A stretch of DNA of 64,000 bases from MED-G20 sp038108155 (GCA_038108155.1 JAYNHP010000006.1:1-64000), one strand, 5' to 3'. Positions 28,283-36,884 are shown, counted from the first letter of the stretch. Notes: generated by a model from the letters alone, not told the origin. Translations and numbers: made by a program.

Positions 28283-28729
28283 TTAAAATGGTAAATCATC
28301 ATTTTCATCTGGCGATGAAAATTCCTTTTCAGGAGATGGCTTACTCTCATTTTCAGTAGATTTTTCTTGGTTAGAGCTAGCCATAGACTCTACTGTGCTC
28401 CCCAACATAGTGAGATTATCGGTAATTACTTCTGTAGAATATCTGTTGTTTCCATCTTTGTCTTGCCAAGTTCTTGTTTTAAGTTTTCCTTCTATATATA
28501 CTTTGGCGCCTTTTTTTAGATACTTTTCTGCGATTTCTGCAAGCCCTCTCCAGGCAACAATATTGTGCCACTCAGTTTGAGATACTTTTTCACCTGTTTT
28601 TCTGTCTTTATAATTCTCAGAAGTTGCAATTGAAAAATTTGCTACTGCCGCTCCATTTTCTAAATGCCTTACCTCAGGGTCTTTTCCAAGATTACCAATT
28701 AGAATTACTTTATTTACACTACCTGCCAT
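28283..28729 (-). CDS. ssb: Single-stranded DNA-binding protein
   Basis: A 148-residue SSB. The OB-fold covers residues ~1-108, with NKVILIGNLGKDPEVRHL, VANFSIATSENYKD, EWHNIVAWRGLAEIAEKYL and KGAKVYIEGKLKTRTW. A glutamate/serine-rich flexible linker follows, and the acidic tip DENDDLPF is the usual docking peptide for partner proteins. It binds and protects single-stranded DNA in replication and repair. ATG 28729, 30 bases after mutY and 15 before gldE; the mutY-ssb-gldE-gldD order is a known Flavobacteria neighbourhood. Confidence 0.96.
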   Translation of the reverse strand: MAGSVNKVILIGNLGKDPEVRHLENGAAVANFSIATSENYKDRKTGEKVSQTEWHNIVAWRGLAEIAEKYLKKGAKVYIEGKLKTRTWQDKDGNNRYSTEVITDNLTMLGSTVESMASSNQEKSTENESKPSPEKEFSSPDENDDLPF

Positions 28730-28759
28730 GATTTAATTTTGTCCTATCAAATTTAATTA

Positions 28760-29794
28760 TTATCTATGAATACTTATGTTTTGATTTATATAATTTTCAA
28801 CAATTTTTGGAACTGCATATTCGTTCAATCTTTTTATTTCAATTTTTTCATATTTCTTATTTTGAAAAAGTTTTTTCATTTCAAAATCCCAGAAAACAAC
28901 ATTTAGTTTTTGGTGTGTTAAAAGATGGGTGAATTCTGTTTTTTTAGAAAGAATAGAAGTTTTAATTAAGTCTTTAGGAGGACAGAAAGATTCTATTGGT
29001 TCCTCAAAAAGTGGAAATTGATACATGTTTTTCCAAATGTCATTTTTAATTCTTTTTTCTAGAAAAATAAATTTTTTATTCCTTAGAACTATAAAATTAA
29101 AAAATCGTTCTTTTTTTATGATTTTCTTAGACTTGATGGGTAAGGAAAGTATTTTATTGTTATTGAATGCAAAGCACTTGTTTTCTAAAGGACATGTATT
29201 ACATTTAGGGTTTACAGGTTTGCATTGAAGTGCCCCAAATTCCATGATAGATTGATTATATGTATCTACATTTTTATTAGGCAAATTTATGTAAGCTATA
29301 TTTTCAAATATTTTATTCCCAGATGTAGTGTCTATGGGTTCTTCAACTCCAAAATATCTGCTTAGAACCCTAAAGACATTTCCATCTAAAACTGCTTTTT
29401 TTTCGTTGAATGCAAATGATGCTACAGCAGATGCTGTGTATTTACCTACACCTTTAAGTTTTATTAATTCGTTATAATTTTTTGGAAATTGCCCATTTAA
29501 ATGCTTAGAAATATATTTAGCAGAATAGTGCAAATTCCTAGCTCTACTATAATAACCTAGACCTTGCCATAATTTTAAAACTATATTTTCATTTGCTTTA
29601 GCAAGCTCATGTACATTAGGAAATTTTCGGATAAACTTTAAATAATAAGGAAGACCTTGTTCTACTTTAGTTTGTTGAAGAATTATTTCGCTAATCCATA
29701 TTTTATAGGGATTTTTAGATTCTCTCCATGGTAAGTTTCGTTTATTTAACTTATACCATTTAATTAATTTTAGACTAAAATCATCATTAACCAT
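28760..29794 (-). CDS. mutY: A/G-specific adenine glycosylase MutY
   Basis: A 344-residue base-excision repair glycosylase that removes adenine opposite 8-oxoguanine. N-terminal HhH-GPD domain: NLPWRESKNPYKIWISEIIL with the catalytic-acid region LQQTKVEQG, then KGVGKYTASAVASFAF and VLDGNVFRVLSR with the catalytic aspartate. Four cysteines spaced C-x6-C-x2-C-x5-C (in QCKPVNPKCNTCPLENKC) hold a 4Fe-4S cluster. A MutT-like C-terminal domain follows. I start it at ATG 29794; a longer reading to 29863 would run across its own promoter. A -7 element ends five bases before the ATG, implying a leaderless mRNA. Confidence 0.95.
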   Translation of the reverse strand: MVNDDFSLKLIKWYKLNKRNLPWRESKNPYKIWISEIILQQTKVEQGLPYYLKFIRKFPNVHELAKANENIVLKLWQGLGYYSRARNLHYSAKYISKHLNGQFPKNYNELIKLKGVGKYTASAVASFAFNEKKAVLDGNVFRVLSRYFGVEEPIDTTSGNKIFENIAYINLPNKNVDTYNQSIMEFGALQCKPVNPKCNTCPLENKCFAFNNNKILSLPIKSKKIIKKERFFNFIVLRNKKFIFLEKRIKNDIWKNMYQFPLFEEPIESFCPPKDLIKTSILSKKTEFTHLLTHQKLNVVFWDFEMKKLFQNKKYEKIEIKRLNEYAVPKIVENYINQNISIHR

Positions 29795-29799
29795 GTATA

Positions 29800-29807
29800 C
29801 AAAAATA
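29800..29807 (-). promoter_or_regulatory. -7 promoter element (TATTTTTG) for mutY, leaderless spacing
   Basis: TATTTTTG on the - strand matches TAnnTTTG and is followed by exactly five bases and then the mutY ATG (29794). With the usual spacing, transcription would begin at or next to the A of the start codon. Confidence 0.5.
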
Positions 29808-29826
29808 AAAAACTCAGTGGTAGCTT

Positions 29827-29855
29827 TTTGGCTTTCATAAATAAAATTATATTTG
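29827..29855 (+). promoter_or_regulatory. Promoter of the HU gene (TTTG-N17-TATATTTG)
   Basis: A -33 type TTTG at 29827-29830 and a consensus -7 TATATTTG at 29848-29855, 17 bases apart, upstream of the HU start at 29890. This is the most complete Bacteroidota promoter in the window. It lies back-to-back with the mutY promoter. Confidence 0.6.
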
Positions 29856-29889
29856 CAATCCAATAATTGGTAAAATCATAATTTTAACT

Positions 29890-30177
29890 ATGACAAAAGC
29901 AGACTTAATTTCAGAAATAACAGAAAAGACAGGTGTCGAAAAAATAGCTGTTCAAGCAACAGTGGAATCACTAATGACTTCAATTATTGATGCGATGGAA
30001 AGTGGTGAAAATGTTTATTTACGTGGATTTGGAAGTTTTGTGATTAAAAAAAGAGCAGAAAAAACTGGTAGAGATATTTCAAAAAATACAACAATCATAA
30101 TACCAGAACATTTTGTTCCTACTTTTAAGCCAGCTAAGACTTTTGTTGAAGGAGTTAAAAATAAGATTAAGAAATAA
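29890..30177 (+). CDS. HU-family DNA-binding protein
   Basis: A 95-residue HU/IHF protein. Visible parts: the helical dimerisation start TKADLISEITEKTGVEKIAV, the turn NVYLRGFGSFVIKKRAEKTG leading into the DNA-binding arm, and the C-terminal strand FVPTFKPAKTFVEGVK. It bends and compacts DNA as a dimer. It has its own promoter and is followed by a 29-residue basic protein gene and then rng, an order I recall from other Bacteroidota. Confidence 0.95.
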   Translation: MTKADLISEITEKTGVEKIAVQATVESLMTSIIDAMESGENVYLRGFGSFVIKKRAEKTGRDISKNTTIIIPEHFVPTFKPAKTFVEGVKNKIKK

Positions 30178-30209
30178 TAAAGTATTTAATAATAATTTAA
30201 AAGATTAGT

Positions 30210-30299
30210 ATGCCTAGCGGTAAAAAAAGAAAAAGACATAAGATGTCTACACATAAGAGGAAAAAGCGTCTGAGAAAAAATAGACATAAGAATAAGTAA
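30210..30299 (+). CDS. 29-residue lysine/arginine-rich small protein, ribosome-protein-like
   Basis: ATG at 30210 and TAA at 30297-30299 enclose 29 codons. The product begins MPSGKKRKRHKMSTHKRKK and ends RLRKNRHKNK: about 18 of 29 residues are Lys, Arg or His and none is acidic. Small proteins of nearly this sequence occur at the same place (between HU and rng) in other Bacteroidota as I recall. The KRKRHKM...HKRKKRLRK pattern resembles the short COX24/mS38 and bS22 ribosomal peptides, so a structural ribosomal role is plausible, but this is an inference from composition and motif only. Confidence 0.75.
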   Translation: MPSGKKRKRHKMSTHKRKKRLRKNRHKNK

Positions 30300-30354
30300 T
30301 CTTTTTTCACTTACAATATAATTTTATTGTGTAACCGCTCTGCTATAATCAGAT

Positions 30355-30360
30355 AGGAGG
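30355..30360 (+). promoter_or_regulatory. Shine-Dalgarno AGGAGG before the GTG start of rng
   Basis: A full AGGAGG lies four bases before the GTG at 30365. Most genes in this window lack a Shine-Dalgarno sequence, as is usual in Bacteroidota, so this site stands out and decides the rng start. Confidence 0.55.
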
Positions 30361-30364
30361 TTAA

Positions 30365-31909
30365 GTGTCGTATGAATTAGTTATAAATTCATCATCAGAC
30401 GAAGTAGTAACTGCATTACTTTATGAAAACAAATTAGTTGAAATTCATAAAGAAGGTCTTGACGACCGATTTAATGTAGGAGATGTTTATCTAGGTAAGG
30501 TTAAAAAAATCGTGCCTAGTTTAAATGCAGCATTTGTTGATGTTGGATATGAAAAAGATGCATTCTTGCATTATTTAGATTTAGGTCCTCAATATAGATC
30601 AATGAACAAATTTGTTAAAGATTCTATATCAGGGAAACAGTCAACACACAAACTTGGTTATAACAAAATAGAACCAGATATATTGAAAGATGGAAAGATT
30701 AAAGAACATCTATCTTCTAATCAAATAATTGCTGTTCAGGTAACTAAAGAACCTATATCCTCTAAAGGGCCAAGGCTGAGTGCTGAAGTAACAATTCCTG
30801 GAAGGTTTTTGGTTCTAGTTCCATTTTCAGAAAAGATTTCTGTTTCTCAGAAAATAAAAGATCCTGCTGAGAGAAATCGTTTAAAGAGACTTATAAACAG
30901 TATTAGGCCAAGAAAATTTGGTGTGATTATTAGAACTGTCGCTCAGAACAAAAAAGTTGCCGAATTGGATCAAGACCTTAGAGACTTAGAACAAAAATGG
31001 TCTAAAATGTTCAAAGAACTAAAAGATGCAACGCCAAGGAAAAAGCTGCTTGGAGAAATGAATCGGGCAACTACTGTACTAAGAGATGAGTTAAATAAAG
31101 AGTTTACTAGTATTCACGTAGACGATGAATCTTTATATAATGAACTTAAAGATTACGTTAAGACTATAGCTCCCGAAAAGGAAGATATTGTAAAGCTCTA
31201 CCAAGGAAAAGTAAGTCTTTTCGAAAGCAAGGGAATTAATAAACAGATAAAAGCAACCTTTGGTAGAAAAGTTAATCTAAAATCTGGAGCCTATTTAATT
31301 ATTGACCATACCGAGGCAATGCATGTTGTGGATGTTAATAGTGGTAATCGAAAGGCCACCAATGTCAATCAAGAATTAAATGCTTTAGAAACCAACTTAG
31401 AATCAGCTGAAGAAATTGCTAGACTTTTAAGGTTAAGAGATATGGGTGGTATTGTAGCTGTCGATTTTATAGATATGTACGATAGGGCTAATAATAAAAA
31501 GCTTATTGAAAGTTTTAGAAAGTTCATGAAGGACGATAAAGCTAAGCACAATATTCAGCCACCAAGTAGATTTGGAGTTGTAGAATTGACTAGGCAGCGT
31601 GTTCGTCCAGAAACTGAAATTAAAACTACTGAAACCTGCCCAACTTGTCTTGGCAAGGGAGAAGTGCAAGCTTCAATTCTAATTATAGATGAAATTGATT
31701 CAATGCTAAACTCAATTATGGTTGAGGGGATAGCAAAATCTATTACTTTAAATGTACATCCCTTTATCGACGCCTATTTGAAAAAAGGAGTTAAAAATAT
31801 CCAAAGGCAATGGTTTTTAAAGTACAAAAAATGGATTGCTGTTAGACCCATGACCGAACTTGGTATTTTGCAATACCAATTTTTAGATGAGTCCAACAAT
31901 TCTATCTAG
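30365..31909 (+). CDS. rng: Ribonuclease G/E family endoribonuclease
   Basis: A 514-residue RNase G. An S1 domain lies near residues 38-120 (VGDVYLGKVKKIVPSLNAAFVDVGYEKDAFL). The catalytic DNase I-like subdomain has DHTEAMHVVDVNSGNRK and GGIVAVDFIDMYD, whose aspartates bind the catalytic metal, and the zinc-link is TCPTCLGKGE near residue 424. It processes 16S rRNA and degrades mRNA. The GTG start gives the expected N-terminus SYELVINSSSDEVVTALL; a good Shine-Dalgarno precedes it. It follows HU and the small basic protein on the same strand. Confidence 0.93.
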   Translation: MSYELVINSSSDEVVTALLYENKLVEIHKEGLDDRFNVGDVYLGKVKKIVPSLNAAFVDVGYEKDAFLHYLDLGPQYRSMNKFVKDSISGKQSTHKLGYNKIEPDILKDGKIKEHLSSNQIIAVQVTKEPISSKGPRLSAEVTIPGRFLVLVPFSEKISVSQKIKDPAERNRLKRLINSIRPRKFGVIIRTVAQNKKVAELDQDLRDLEQKWSKMFKELKDATPRKKLLGEMNRATTVLRDELNKEFTSIHVDDESLYNELKDYVKTIAPEKEDIVKLYQGKVSLFESKGINKQIKATFGRKVNLKSGAYLIIDHTEAMHVVDVNSGNRKATNVNQELNALETNLESAEEIARLLRLRDMGGIVAVDFIDMYDRANNKKLIESFRKFMKDDKAKHNIQPPSRFGVVELTRQRVRPETEIKTTETCPTCLGKGEVQASILIIDEIDSMLNSIMVEGIAKSITLNVHPFIDAYLKKGVKNIQRQWFLKYKKWIAVRPMTELGILQYQFLDESNNSI

Positions 31910-31913
31910 AAAT

Positions 31914-32951
31914 TTATTTGTTAAAATGGTTCCATCCCTGTGCCTGTAGTGGAGTAGAGGTGTTGCCATTTCCAATTAAATTAATTCCTTGAGATTTTTT
32001 GGTAATATGACCTATGACAGTTAGGTTAGGATCATTTTTAATTTTCTCATAATCTTTTTGATTAATGGTGAAAAGTAATTCATAATCTTCTCCTCCGTTT
32101 AGCGCGGAAACAGTAGGGTTTGTATTGAAATCCATAGATGTTTGATAAGTCTGTGGGTCTATGGGGATTTTTTCTTCGTAAAGTTGACATCCAACATTAC
32201 TAGAAGTGCAAATATGAAAAACTTCAGATGCCAATCCATCTGAAATATCTATCATGCTAGTTGGAATTACCTTACATTTTTTTAAAAATTCAATTACGTC
32301 TCTCCTTGCTTCTGGCTTAAGTTGTCTTTCAAGAATATAATTATAATTATCTAGTTCAGGTTGCATATTGGGGTTACTTTTCCAAACCTCTTTCTCTCTT
32401 TGAAGTACATTAAGTCCCATGTAGGCACCTCCTAAATCACCAGTGGTAATTAATAAATCATTTTCTTTTGCTCCAGACCTTTTGACAATTTCCTTTTTCA
32501 TTGCTTCTCCAATTGCAGTTATAGAAATGGTTAAGCCGTTGATACACGATGTAATATCTCCTCCAATTACATCAACTTTATATTTCTCACAAGCCAATAA
32601 AATTCCATCGTAAAACTCTTCAATTGCTTCAAGTGTATATTTACTTGAAATAGCCAAACCAACCGTGATTTGTTTAGGATTACCATTCATAGCATAAATG
32701 TCACTTATATTTACAATTACAGATTTGTATCCTAAGTGTTTTAAAGGGGTGAAAGCCATATCAAAATGTATTCCTTCTACTAGCATATCGGAACTTACTA
32801 AAATTTCTTTGCTAGAGTTTATTATTGCAGCATCGTCTCCTGGGCCAAGAAGAGTATTTTCATTAAATAATTTAATTTTTTTTGTTAGTCTTTCAATAAG
32901 CCCAAATTCTCCTAAATCTTTCAGATCAATATTTTTCTCATCTTCATTCAT
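31914..32951 (-). CDS. thiL: Thiamine-monophosphate kinase
   Basis: A 345-residue PurM-like-fold kinase that phosphorylates thiamine monophosphate to the diphosphate cofactor. Motifs: GEFGLIERLTKK at the N-terminus, LGPGDDAAII (ATP/metal aspartates), VSSDMLVEGIHFD, DVIGGDITS, GDLGGAYMGL and SMIDISDGLASEV. Length is normal. It ends four bases from rng on the opposite strand. Its ATG is preceded after exactly five bases by TAAATTTG, predicting a leaderless mRNA, and a perfect palindrome lies about 35-55 bases upstream. Confidence 0.95.
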   Translation of the reverse strand: MNEDEKNIDLKDLGEFGLIERLTKKIKLFNENTLLGPGDDAAIINSSKEILVSSDMLVEGIHFDMAFTPLKHLGYKSVIVNISDIYAMNGNPKQITVGLAISSKYTLEAIEEFYDGILLACEKYKVDVIGGDITSCINGLTISITAIGEAMKKEIVKRSGAKENDLLITTGDLGGAYMGLNVLQREKEVWKSNPNMQPELDNYNYILERQLKPEARRDVIEFLKKCKVIPTSMIDISDGLASEVFHICTSSNVGCQLYEEKIPIDPQTYQTSMDFNTNPTVSALNGGEDYELLFTINQKDYEKIKNDPNLTVIGHITKKSQGINLIGNGNTSTPLQAQGWNHFNK

Positions 32952-32956
32952 GGGTG

Positions 32957-32964
32957 CAAATTTA
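32957..32964 (-). promoter_or_regulatory. -7 promoter element (TAAATTTG) for thiL, leaderless spacing
   Basis: TAAATTTG on the - strand matches TAnnTTTG and is separated from the thiL ATG (32951) by five bases, as at mutY and murB. Confidence 0.5.
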
Positions 32965-32986
32965 GTTCAATAGTTATAATTTCGCC

Positions 32987-33005
32987 TTGTTATTTGCAAT
33001 AACAA
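32987..33005. promoter_or_regulatory. 19-bp perfect palindrome, candidate operator between thiL and sufA
   Basis: TTGTTATTTGCAATAACAA has perfect 8-base arms around TGC. It lies in the 147-base divergent region, near the -33 position of the thiL promoter and roughly 70-90 bases upstream of the predicted sufABCD transcription start. Size and symmetry fit a dimeric regulator; an iron- or Fe-S-responsive one would make sense for suf genes but is not shown. Confidence 0.45.
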
Positions 33006-33061
33006 TCAATTCTTGTGTTAAATACTATTCAACAATTCTTTTATCATCTGTTATTTTGAGG

Positions 33062-33069
33062 TATATTTG
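33062..33069 (+). promoter_or_regulatory. -7 promoter element (TATATTTG) for sufABCD
   Basis: A consensus TATATTTG ends 29 bases before the sufA ATG at 33099. It is the only such element before the four-gene suf run. Confidence 0.55.
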
Positions 33070-33098
33070 CAATAATTTCAACTATTTTAAATAGCTAG

Positions 33099-33422
33099 AT
33101 GATTAAAGTAACAGAAAATGCAAAGTCAAAAGCTTTACAGCTTATGAAAGAAGACGGTAACGAAGGTTATTTTATAAGAGTTGGTGTAAAAGGAGGAGGC
33201 TGTTCAGGTTTGATGTATGAACTCAAGTTTGATAATACCCTAACGGATAGCGATAAATCTTTTATAGATAACGGTATTAAAGTTGTTGTAGATAAAAAAA
33301 GTTTTCTTTATCTAGTGGGAACAACTTTAGATTTTTCAGGTGGGTTAAATGGAAAAGGATTTGTTTTTAGCAATCCTAATGCAGATAGAACTTGTGGATG
33401 TGGAGAAAGTTTTTCATTATAA
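33099..33422 (+). CDS. sufA: SufA/IscA-type Fe-S cluster carrier
   Basis: A 107-residue HesB/IscA-family protein. The three cluster-binding cysteines are present: Cys35 in KGGGCSGLMYEL and Cys99 and Cys101 in the C-terminal RTCGCGESFSL. It accepts clusters from the SufBCD scaffold and hands them to target proteins. It leads a tight + strand run sufA-sufB-sufC-sufD with gaps of 9-21 bases. Confidence 0.95.
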   Translation: MIKVTENAKSKALQLMKEDGNEGYFIRVGVKGGGCSGLMYELKFDNTLTDSDKSFIDNGIKVVVDKKSFLYLVGTTLDFSGGLNGKGFVFSNPNADRTCGCGESFSL

Positions 33423-33431
33423 AGCGAATAA

Positions 33432-34877
33432 ATGTCATATACTGAAAAAGAATTAAAAGAAGAGTTAGATAACAAATCTTATGAATTTGGTTTTGTTACT
33501 GATATAGAAAGTGAAAAGGCTCCAATAGGCCTTAATGAAGATATAATTAAATTAATTTCTTCAAAAAAAAATGAACCTAAATGGCTCCTTGATTACAGGC
33601 TAGAAGCTTTTCGTGTTTGGCAAAAAATGACAGAACCAAATTGGGCCAATGTAAAATACGAAAAGCCAGACTTTCAAAACATCTCATACTATGCGGCGCC
33701 AAAAAAGAAGAAAGAACTCCAAAGTTTAGATGAGGTTGATCCAGAGCTCTTAAGAACTATGGAAAAATTAGGAATATCTATTGAAGAACAAAAAAAATTA
33801 AGTGGAGTTGCTGTAGATTTTGTCATGGACTCGGTTTCGGTAGCTACTTCTTTTAAAGAAAAACTAAGTGAATTAGGGATAATTTTCTGTTCTTTTTCTG
33901 AAGCAGTCCATAACCACCCAGATTTAGTTAAAAAATACATGGGAACTGTTGTTCCTCACACCGATAATTATTATTCAGCCTTAAACAGCGCAGTTTTTTC
34001 AGATGGTTCATTTTGTTACATCCCAAAAGGGGTCAGATGCCCTATGGAACTATCTACCTATTTTAGAATTAATGAATCTGGAACTGGGCAGTTCGAAAGA
34101 ACACTTTTAATAGCAGACGAATCTAGTTATGTGAGTTATCTAGAGGGCTGTACTGCTCCACAGAGAGATGAAAATCAATTACATGCTGCAGTTGTTGAAT
34201 TAATTGCTCTTGATAAAGCAGAAATAAAATACTCCACAGTTCAAAATTGGTATCCTGGGGATGCTAATGGCAAAGGTGGTGTTTACAATTTTGTCACTAA
34301 AAGAGGAATTTGCGGTTATAGATCTAAAATTTCTTGGACACAGGTAGAAACTGGATCTGCAGTAACCTGGAAATACCCCTCATGTATTCTTAAAGGAGAT
34401 CATTCTATTGGCGAATTTTATTCTGTTGCAGTTACCAATAATTTTCAACAGGCAGATACAGGAACTAAAATGATTCATATTGGAAAAAATACCAAATCAA
34501 CCATTATATCTAAAGGAATTTCTGCTGGAGAAAGTCAAAATAGTTACCGAGGATTGGTAAAAATAGGGAAAGGAGCAAAAAACTCAAGAAATTTCTCTCA
34601 GTGTGATTCACTACTTATGACTGACCAATGTGGCGCACATACTTTTCCATACATTGAATGTGAGAATTCAACTGCTACTGTTGAGCATGAGGCAACAACT
34701 TCTAAAATAGGAGAAGATCAACTATTTTATTGTATGCAAAGAGGAATAAGTGAAGAAAAAGCAATTAGTTTAATTGTAAATGGATATGCAAAAGAAGTTT
34801 TAAATAAGTTGCCAATGGAGTTTGCAGTGGAAGCTCAGAAATTATTAGAAATTAGTTTAGAAGGTTCTGTAGGATAA
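33432..34877 (+). CDS. sufB: Fe-S cluster assembly scaffold SufB
   Basis: A 481-residue protein of normal SufB length. Characteristic segments: NISYYAAPKKKKE, VPHTDNYYSALNSAVFSDGS, FCYIPKGVRCPMELSTYFRI, SYLEGCTAPQRDENQLHAAV, and the C-terminal GAHTFPYIECENSTATVEHE followed by ISEEKAISLIVNGYAKEV. It forms the cluster-building complex with SufC and SufD. Starts at ATG, 9 bases after sufA. Confidence 0.96.
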   Translation: MSYTEKELKEELDNKSYEFGFVTDIESEKAPIGLNEDIIKLISSKKNEPKWLLDYRLEAFRVWQKMTEPNWANVKYEKPDFQNISYYAAPKKKKELQSLDEVDPELLRTMEKLGISIEEQKKLSGVAVDFVMDSVSVATSFKEKLSELGIIFCSFSEAVHNHPDLVKKYMGTVVPHTDNYYSALNSAVFSDGSFCYIPKGVRCPMELSTYFRINESGTGQFERTLLIADESSYVSYLEGCTAPQRDENQLHAAVVELIALDKAEIKYSTVQNWYPGDANGKGGVYNFVTKRGICGYRSKISWTQVETGSAVTWKYPSCILKGDHSIGEFYSVAVTNNFQQADTGTKMIHIGKNTKSTIISKGISAGESQNSYRGLVKIGKGAKNSRNFSQCDSLLMTDQCGAHTFPYIECENSTATVEHEATTSKIGEDQLFYCMQRGISEEKAISLIVNGYAKEVLNKLPMEFAVEAQKLLEISLEGSVG

Positions 34878-34886
34878 ATTTTAATC

Positions 34887-35651
34887 ATGAGTGAATTACT
34901 AATAGAAATTAAAGATTTAGAGTGTAATATTGATAATCAAAAGATTCTTCAAGGATTAAATCTTAAAATTAATAAGGGGGAAGTTCATGCGATTATGGGC
35001 CCTAACGGTTCAGGAAAAAGTACACTTTCGTCTGTCTTAGCAGGAAATGACAATTATGAAGTTACCAATGGATCAATAAATTTTTTGGGAGAAGAAATTT
35101 CTGAAATGAGTCCAGAGGAAAGATCTTGGAAAGGAATGTTTTTAGCATTTCAGTATCCAGTTGAAATTCCTGGCGTTAGCAATATTAATTTTTTAAGAAC
35201 TGCACTTAACGAAAGAAATAAGTATTATGGAATAGATTCTATTCCAGCAAAAGATTTTTTGAAAATGGTTGCCGAAAAATCAGAATTGGTAGGGCTAAAT
35301 AATAAACTTAAAAATAGATCTGTTAACGAAGGCTTTTCTGGTGGTGAAAAGAAAAGAAATGAGATTTTCCAAATGGCAATGCTCGATCCTAAATTATCAA
35401 TTTTAGACGAAACAGATTCAGGTTTGGACATCGATGCATTGAAAATTGTAGCAAATGGAGTTAATAAACTTAAATCTTCAGAAAATGCCACTGTTGTAAT
35501 CACTCATTACCAAAGACTACTTGATTATATTGTCCCAGATTTTGTCCATGTTTTACACGAGGGGAAAATCATAAAATCAGGCGATAAATCTTTAGCACTA
35601 GAGTTAGAAAAAAAAGGATACGATTGGTTAAAAACTGGTGAAAATATTTAA
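34887..35651 (+). CDS. sufC: Fe-S cluster assembly ATPase SufC
   Basis: A 254-residue ABC-type ATPase. Walker A GPNGSGKST at residues 38-46, the Q-loop region FLAFQYPVEIPGV, signature EGFSGGEKKRNE, Walker B LSILDETDSGLDID and the switch histidine in VVITHYQRLLDYI, all typical of SufC. It drives the conformational change of SufBCD during cluster assembly. It lies 9 bases after sufB. Confidence 0.96.
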   Translation: MSELLIEIKDLECNIDNQKILQGLNLKINKGEVHAIMGPNGSGKSTLSSVLAGNDNYEVTNGSINFLGEEISEMSPEERSWKGMFLAFQYPVEIPGVSNINFLRTALNERNKYYGIDSIPAKDFLKMVAEKSELVGLNNKLKNRSVNEGFSGGEKKRNEIFQMAMLDPKLSILDETDSGLDIDALKIVANGVNKLKSSENATVVITHYQRLLDYIVPDFVHVLHEGKIIKSGDKSLALELEKKGYDWLKTGENI

Positions 35652-35672
35652 AACTCTATTAAAGTTATCCAA

Positions 35673-36884
35673 TTGATTATTAAAAATCTAACTCATAATT
35701 CGCTTCTTAAAGAAAATTCTAAATTAGATTTAGAAGATTTAACTCTAGGCTCTTTTCCAAATAGAAAAGACGAAAGATGGAAATACACTCCATTAAGAGC
35801 TCTAAAGAAAATTAATTTTCACAACCAATTAAATTTTAAAACTGAGCATCTTAACTCTCTAGGCCTTCCAAAACTTGAAGGACTTGTAATCGTATTGGAA
35901 AATGGAAAATTTAATTCTACCTTATCTAATATTATTGATCTAAAGGAAATTGAATTGTTATTTCTCAATGGTGCTGATATTACTAACAATTTTCAAGAAT
36001 CAACCCAAAATGGTTATTTCAATAATCTTAACGCAAGTTTTTTAACTGAAAAAGTAGTTTTAAAAATAAAATCTAATAGTAGTGTAAATGAGCCTATAAA
36101 TTTTGTGAATATTATTTCCGATGATAATTGTATTTCTAACACCCAATTTAATATTGATGTTTTTGAAAATTCAAAGCTTCATATTAGACAGTATTTTTTA
36201 GGAAGTTCTAATAGTAAAGACGGCTTTATCAATCACCGAAATGAGGTGACTATGAAAATTAATAGTTCTTTAACCATTGATAAATTCCAAGATCTTAATC
36301 AAAATTTCAATTTTTGTAATGAGTTTATAGATCAAAATCAAGATAGTAAATTCATTATGAATACTTTTTCTGCATCGGGTATTATTCTAAGAAATGATGT
36401 TTTCAATAATGTAAATGGAAAGAACTGCCATAGTGAACTCAATGGAGTTTTCGCACCTGTAGAAAAACAACATTTTGACAACCATACGACTATAAATCAT
36501 TTTGTTGCAGATTGTAAATCATTCGAAAATTACAAAGGGGTAATTAAAGAAAGTGGTGTTGGGGTATTTAACGGAAAAGTTATTGTCCATGAAGATGCTC
36601 AAAAAATTGAAGCATTTCAAAAAAATAATAATATTCTTTTAGATGATGAATCCAAGATTTATTCTAAGCCAGAACTAGAAATATATGCAGATGATGTAAG
36701 ATGTAGTCATGGTTCAACTACTGGCAGATTTGATGAGGAAGCATTATTTTATTTAAGATCTAGAGGAATAAGTGTGAAAAAATCTTTAGAGTTAATGACT
36801 TTAGGATTTATCCATGAGGTAATTGAAAAATCTAATGATTTACATTATAAAGAGTTTATCCTTAAAAGATTACTTAAATATTAA
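35673..36884 (+). CDS. sufD: Fe-S cluster assembly protein SufD
   Basis: A 403-residue SufD. Conserved parts: RKDERWKYTPLRALKKIN near the N-terminus, GVFAPVEKQHFDNHTTINHF, and the C-terminal DDVRCSHGSTTGRFDEEALF then YLRSRGISVKKSLELMTLGF. It pairs with SufB. The start is TTG 35673, 21 bases after sufC; no ATG lies near it in frame. In many Bacteroidota sufS and sufE follow sufD, but here a secreted unknown protein follows and sufE is 27 kb away. Confidence 0.94.
   Translation: MIIKNLTHNSLLKENSKLDLEDLTLGSFPNRKDERWKYTPLRALKKINFHNQLNFKTEHLNSLGLPKLEGLVIVLENGKFNSTLSNIIDLKEIELLFLNGADITNNFQESTQNGYFNNLNASFLTEKVVLKIKSNSSVNEPINFVNIISDDNCISNTQFNIDVFENSKLHIRQYFLGSSNSKDGFINHRNEVTMKINSSLTIDKFQDLNQNFNFCNEFIDQNQDSKFIMNTFSASGIILRNDVFNNVNGKNCHSELNGVFAPVEKQHFDNHTTINHFVADCKSFENYKGVIKESGVGVFNGKVIVHEDAQKIEAFQKNNNILLDDESKIYSKPELEIYADDVRCSHGSTTGRFDEEALFYLRSRGISVKKSLELMTLGFIHEVIEKSNDLHYKEFILKRLLKY

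Noticed and set aside
29795..29863. A 23-codon upstream extension of mutY
   Set aside because: It would overlap both the HU and mutY promoter elements and lacks similarity to MutY N-termini.
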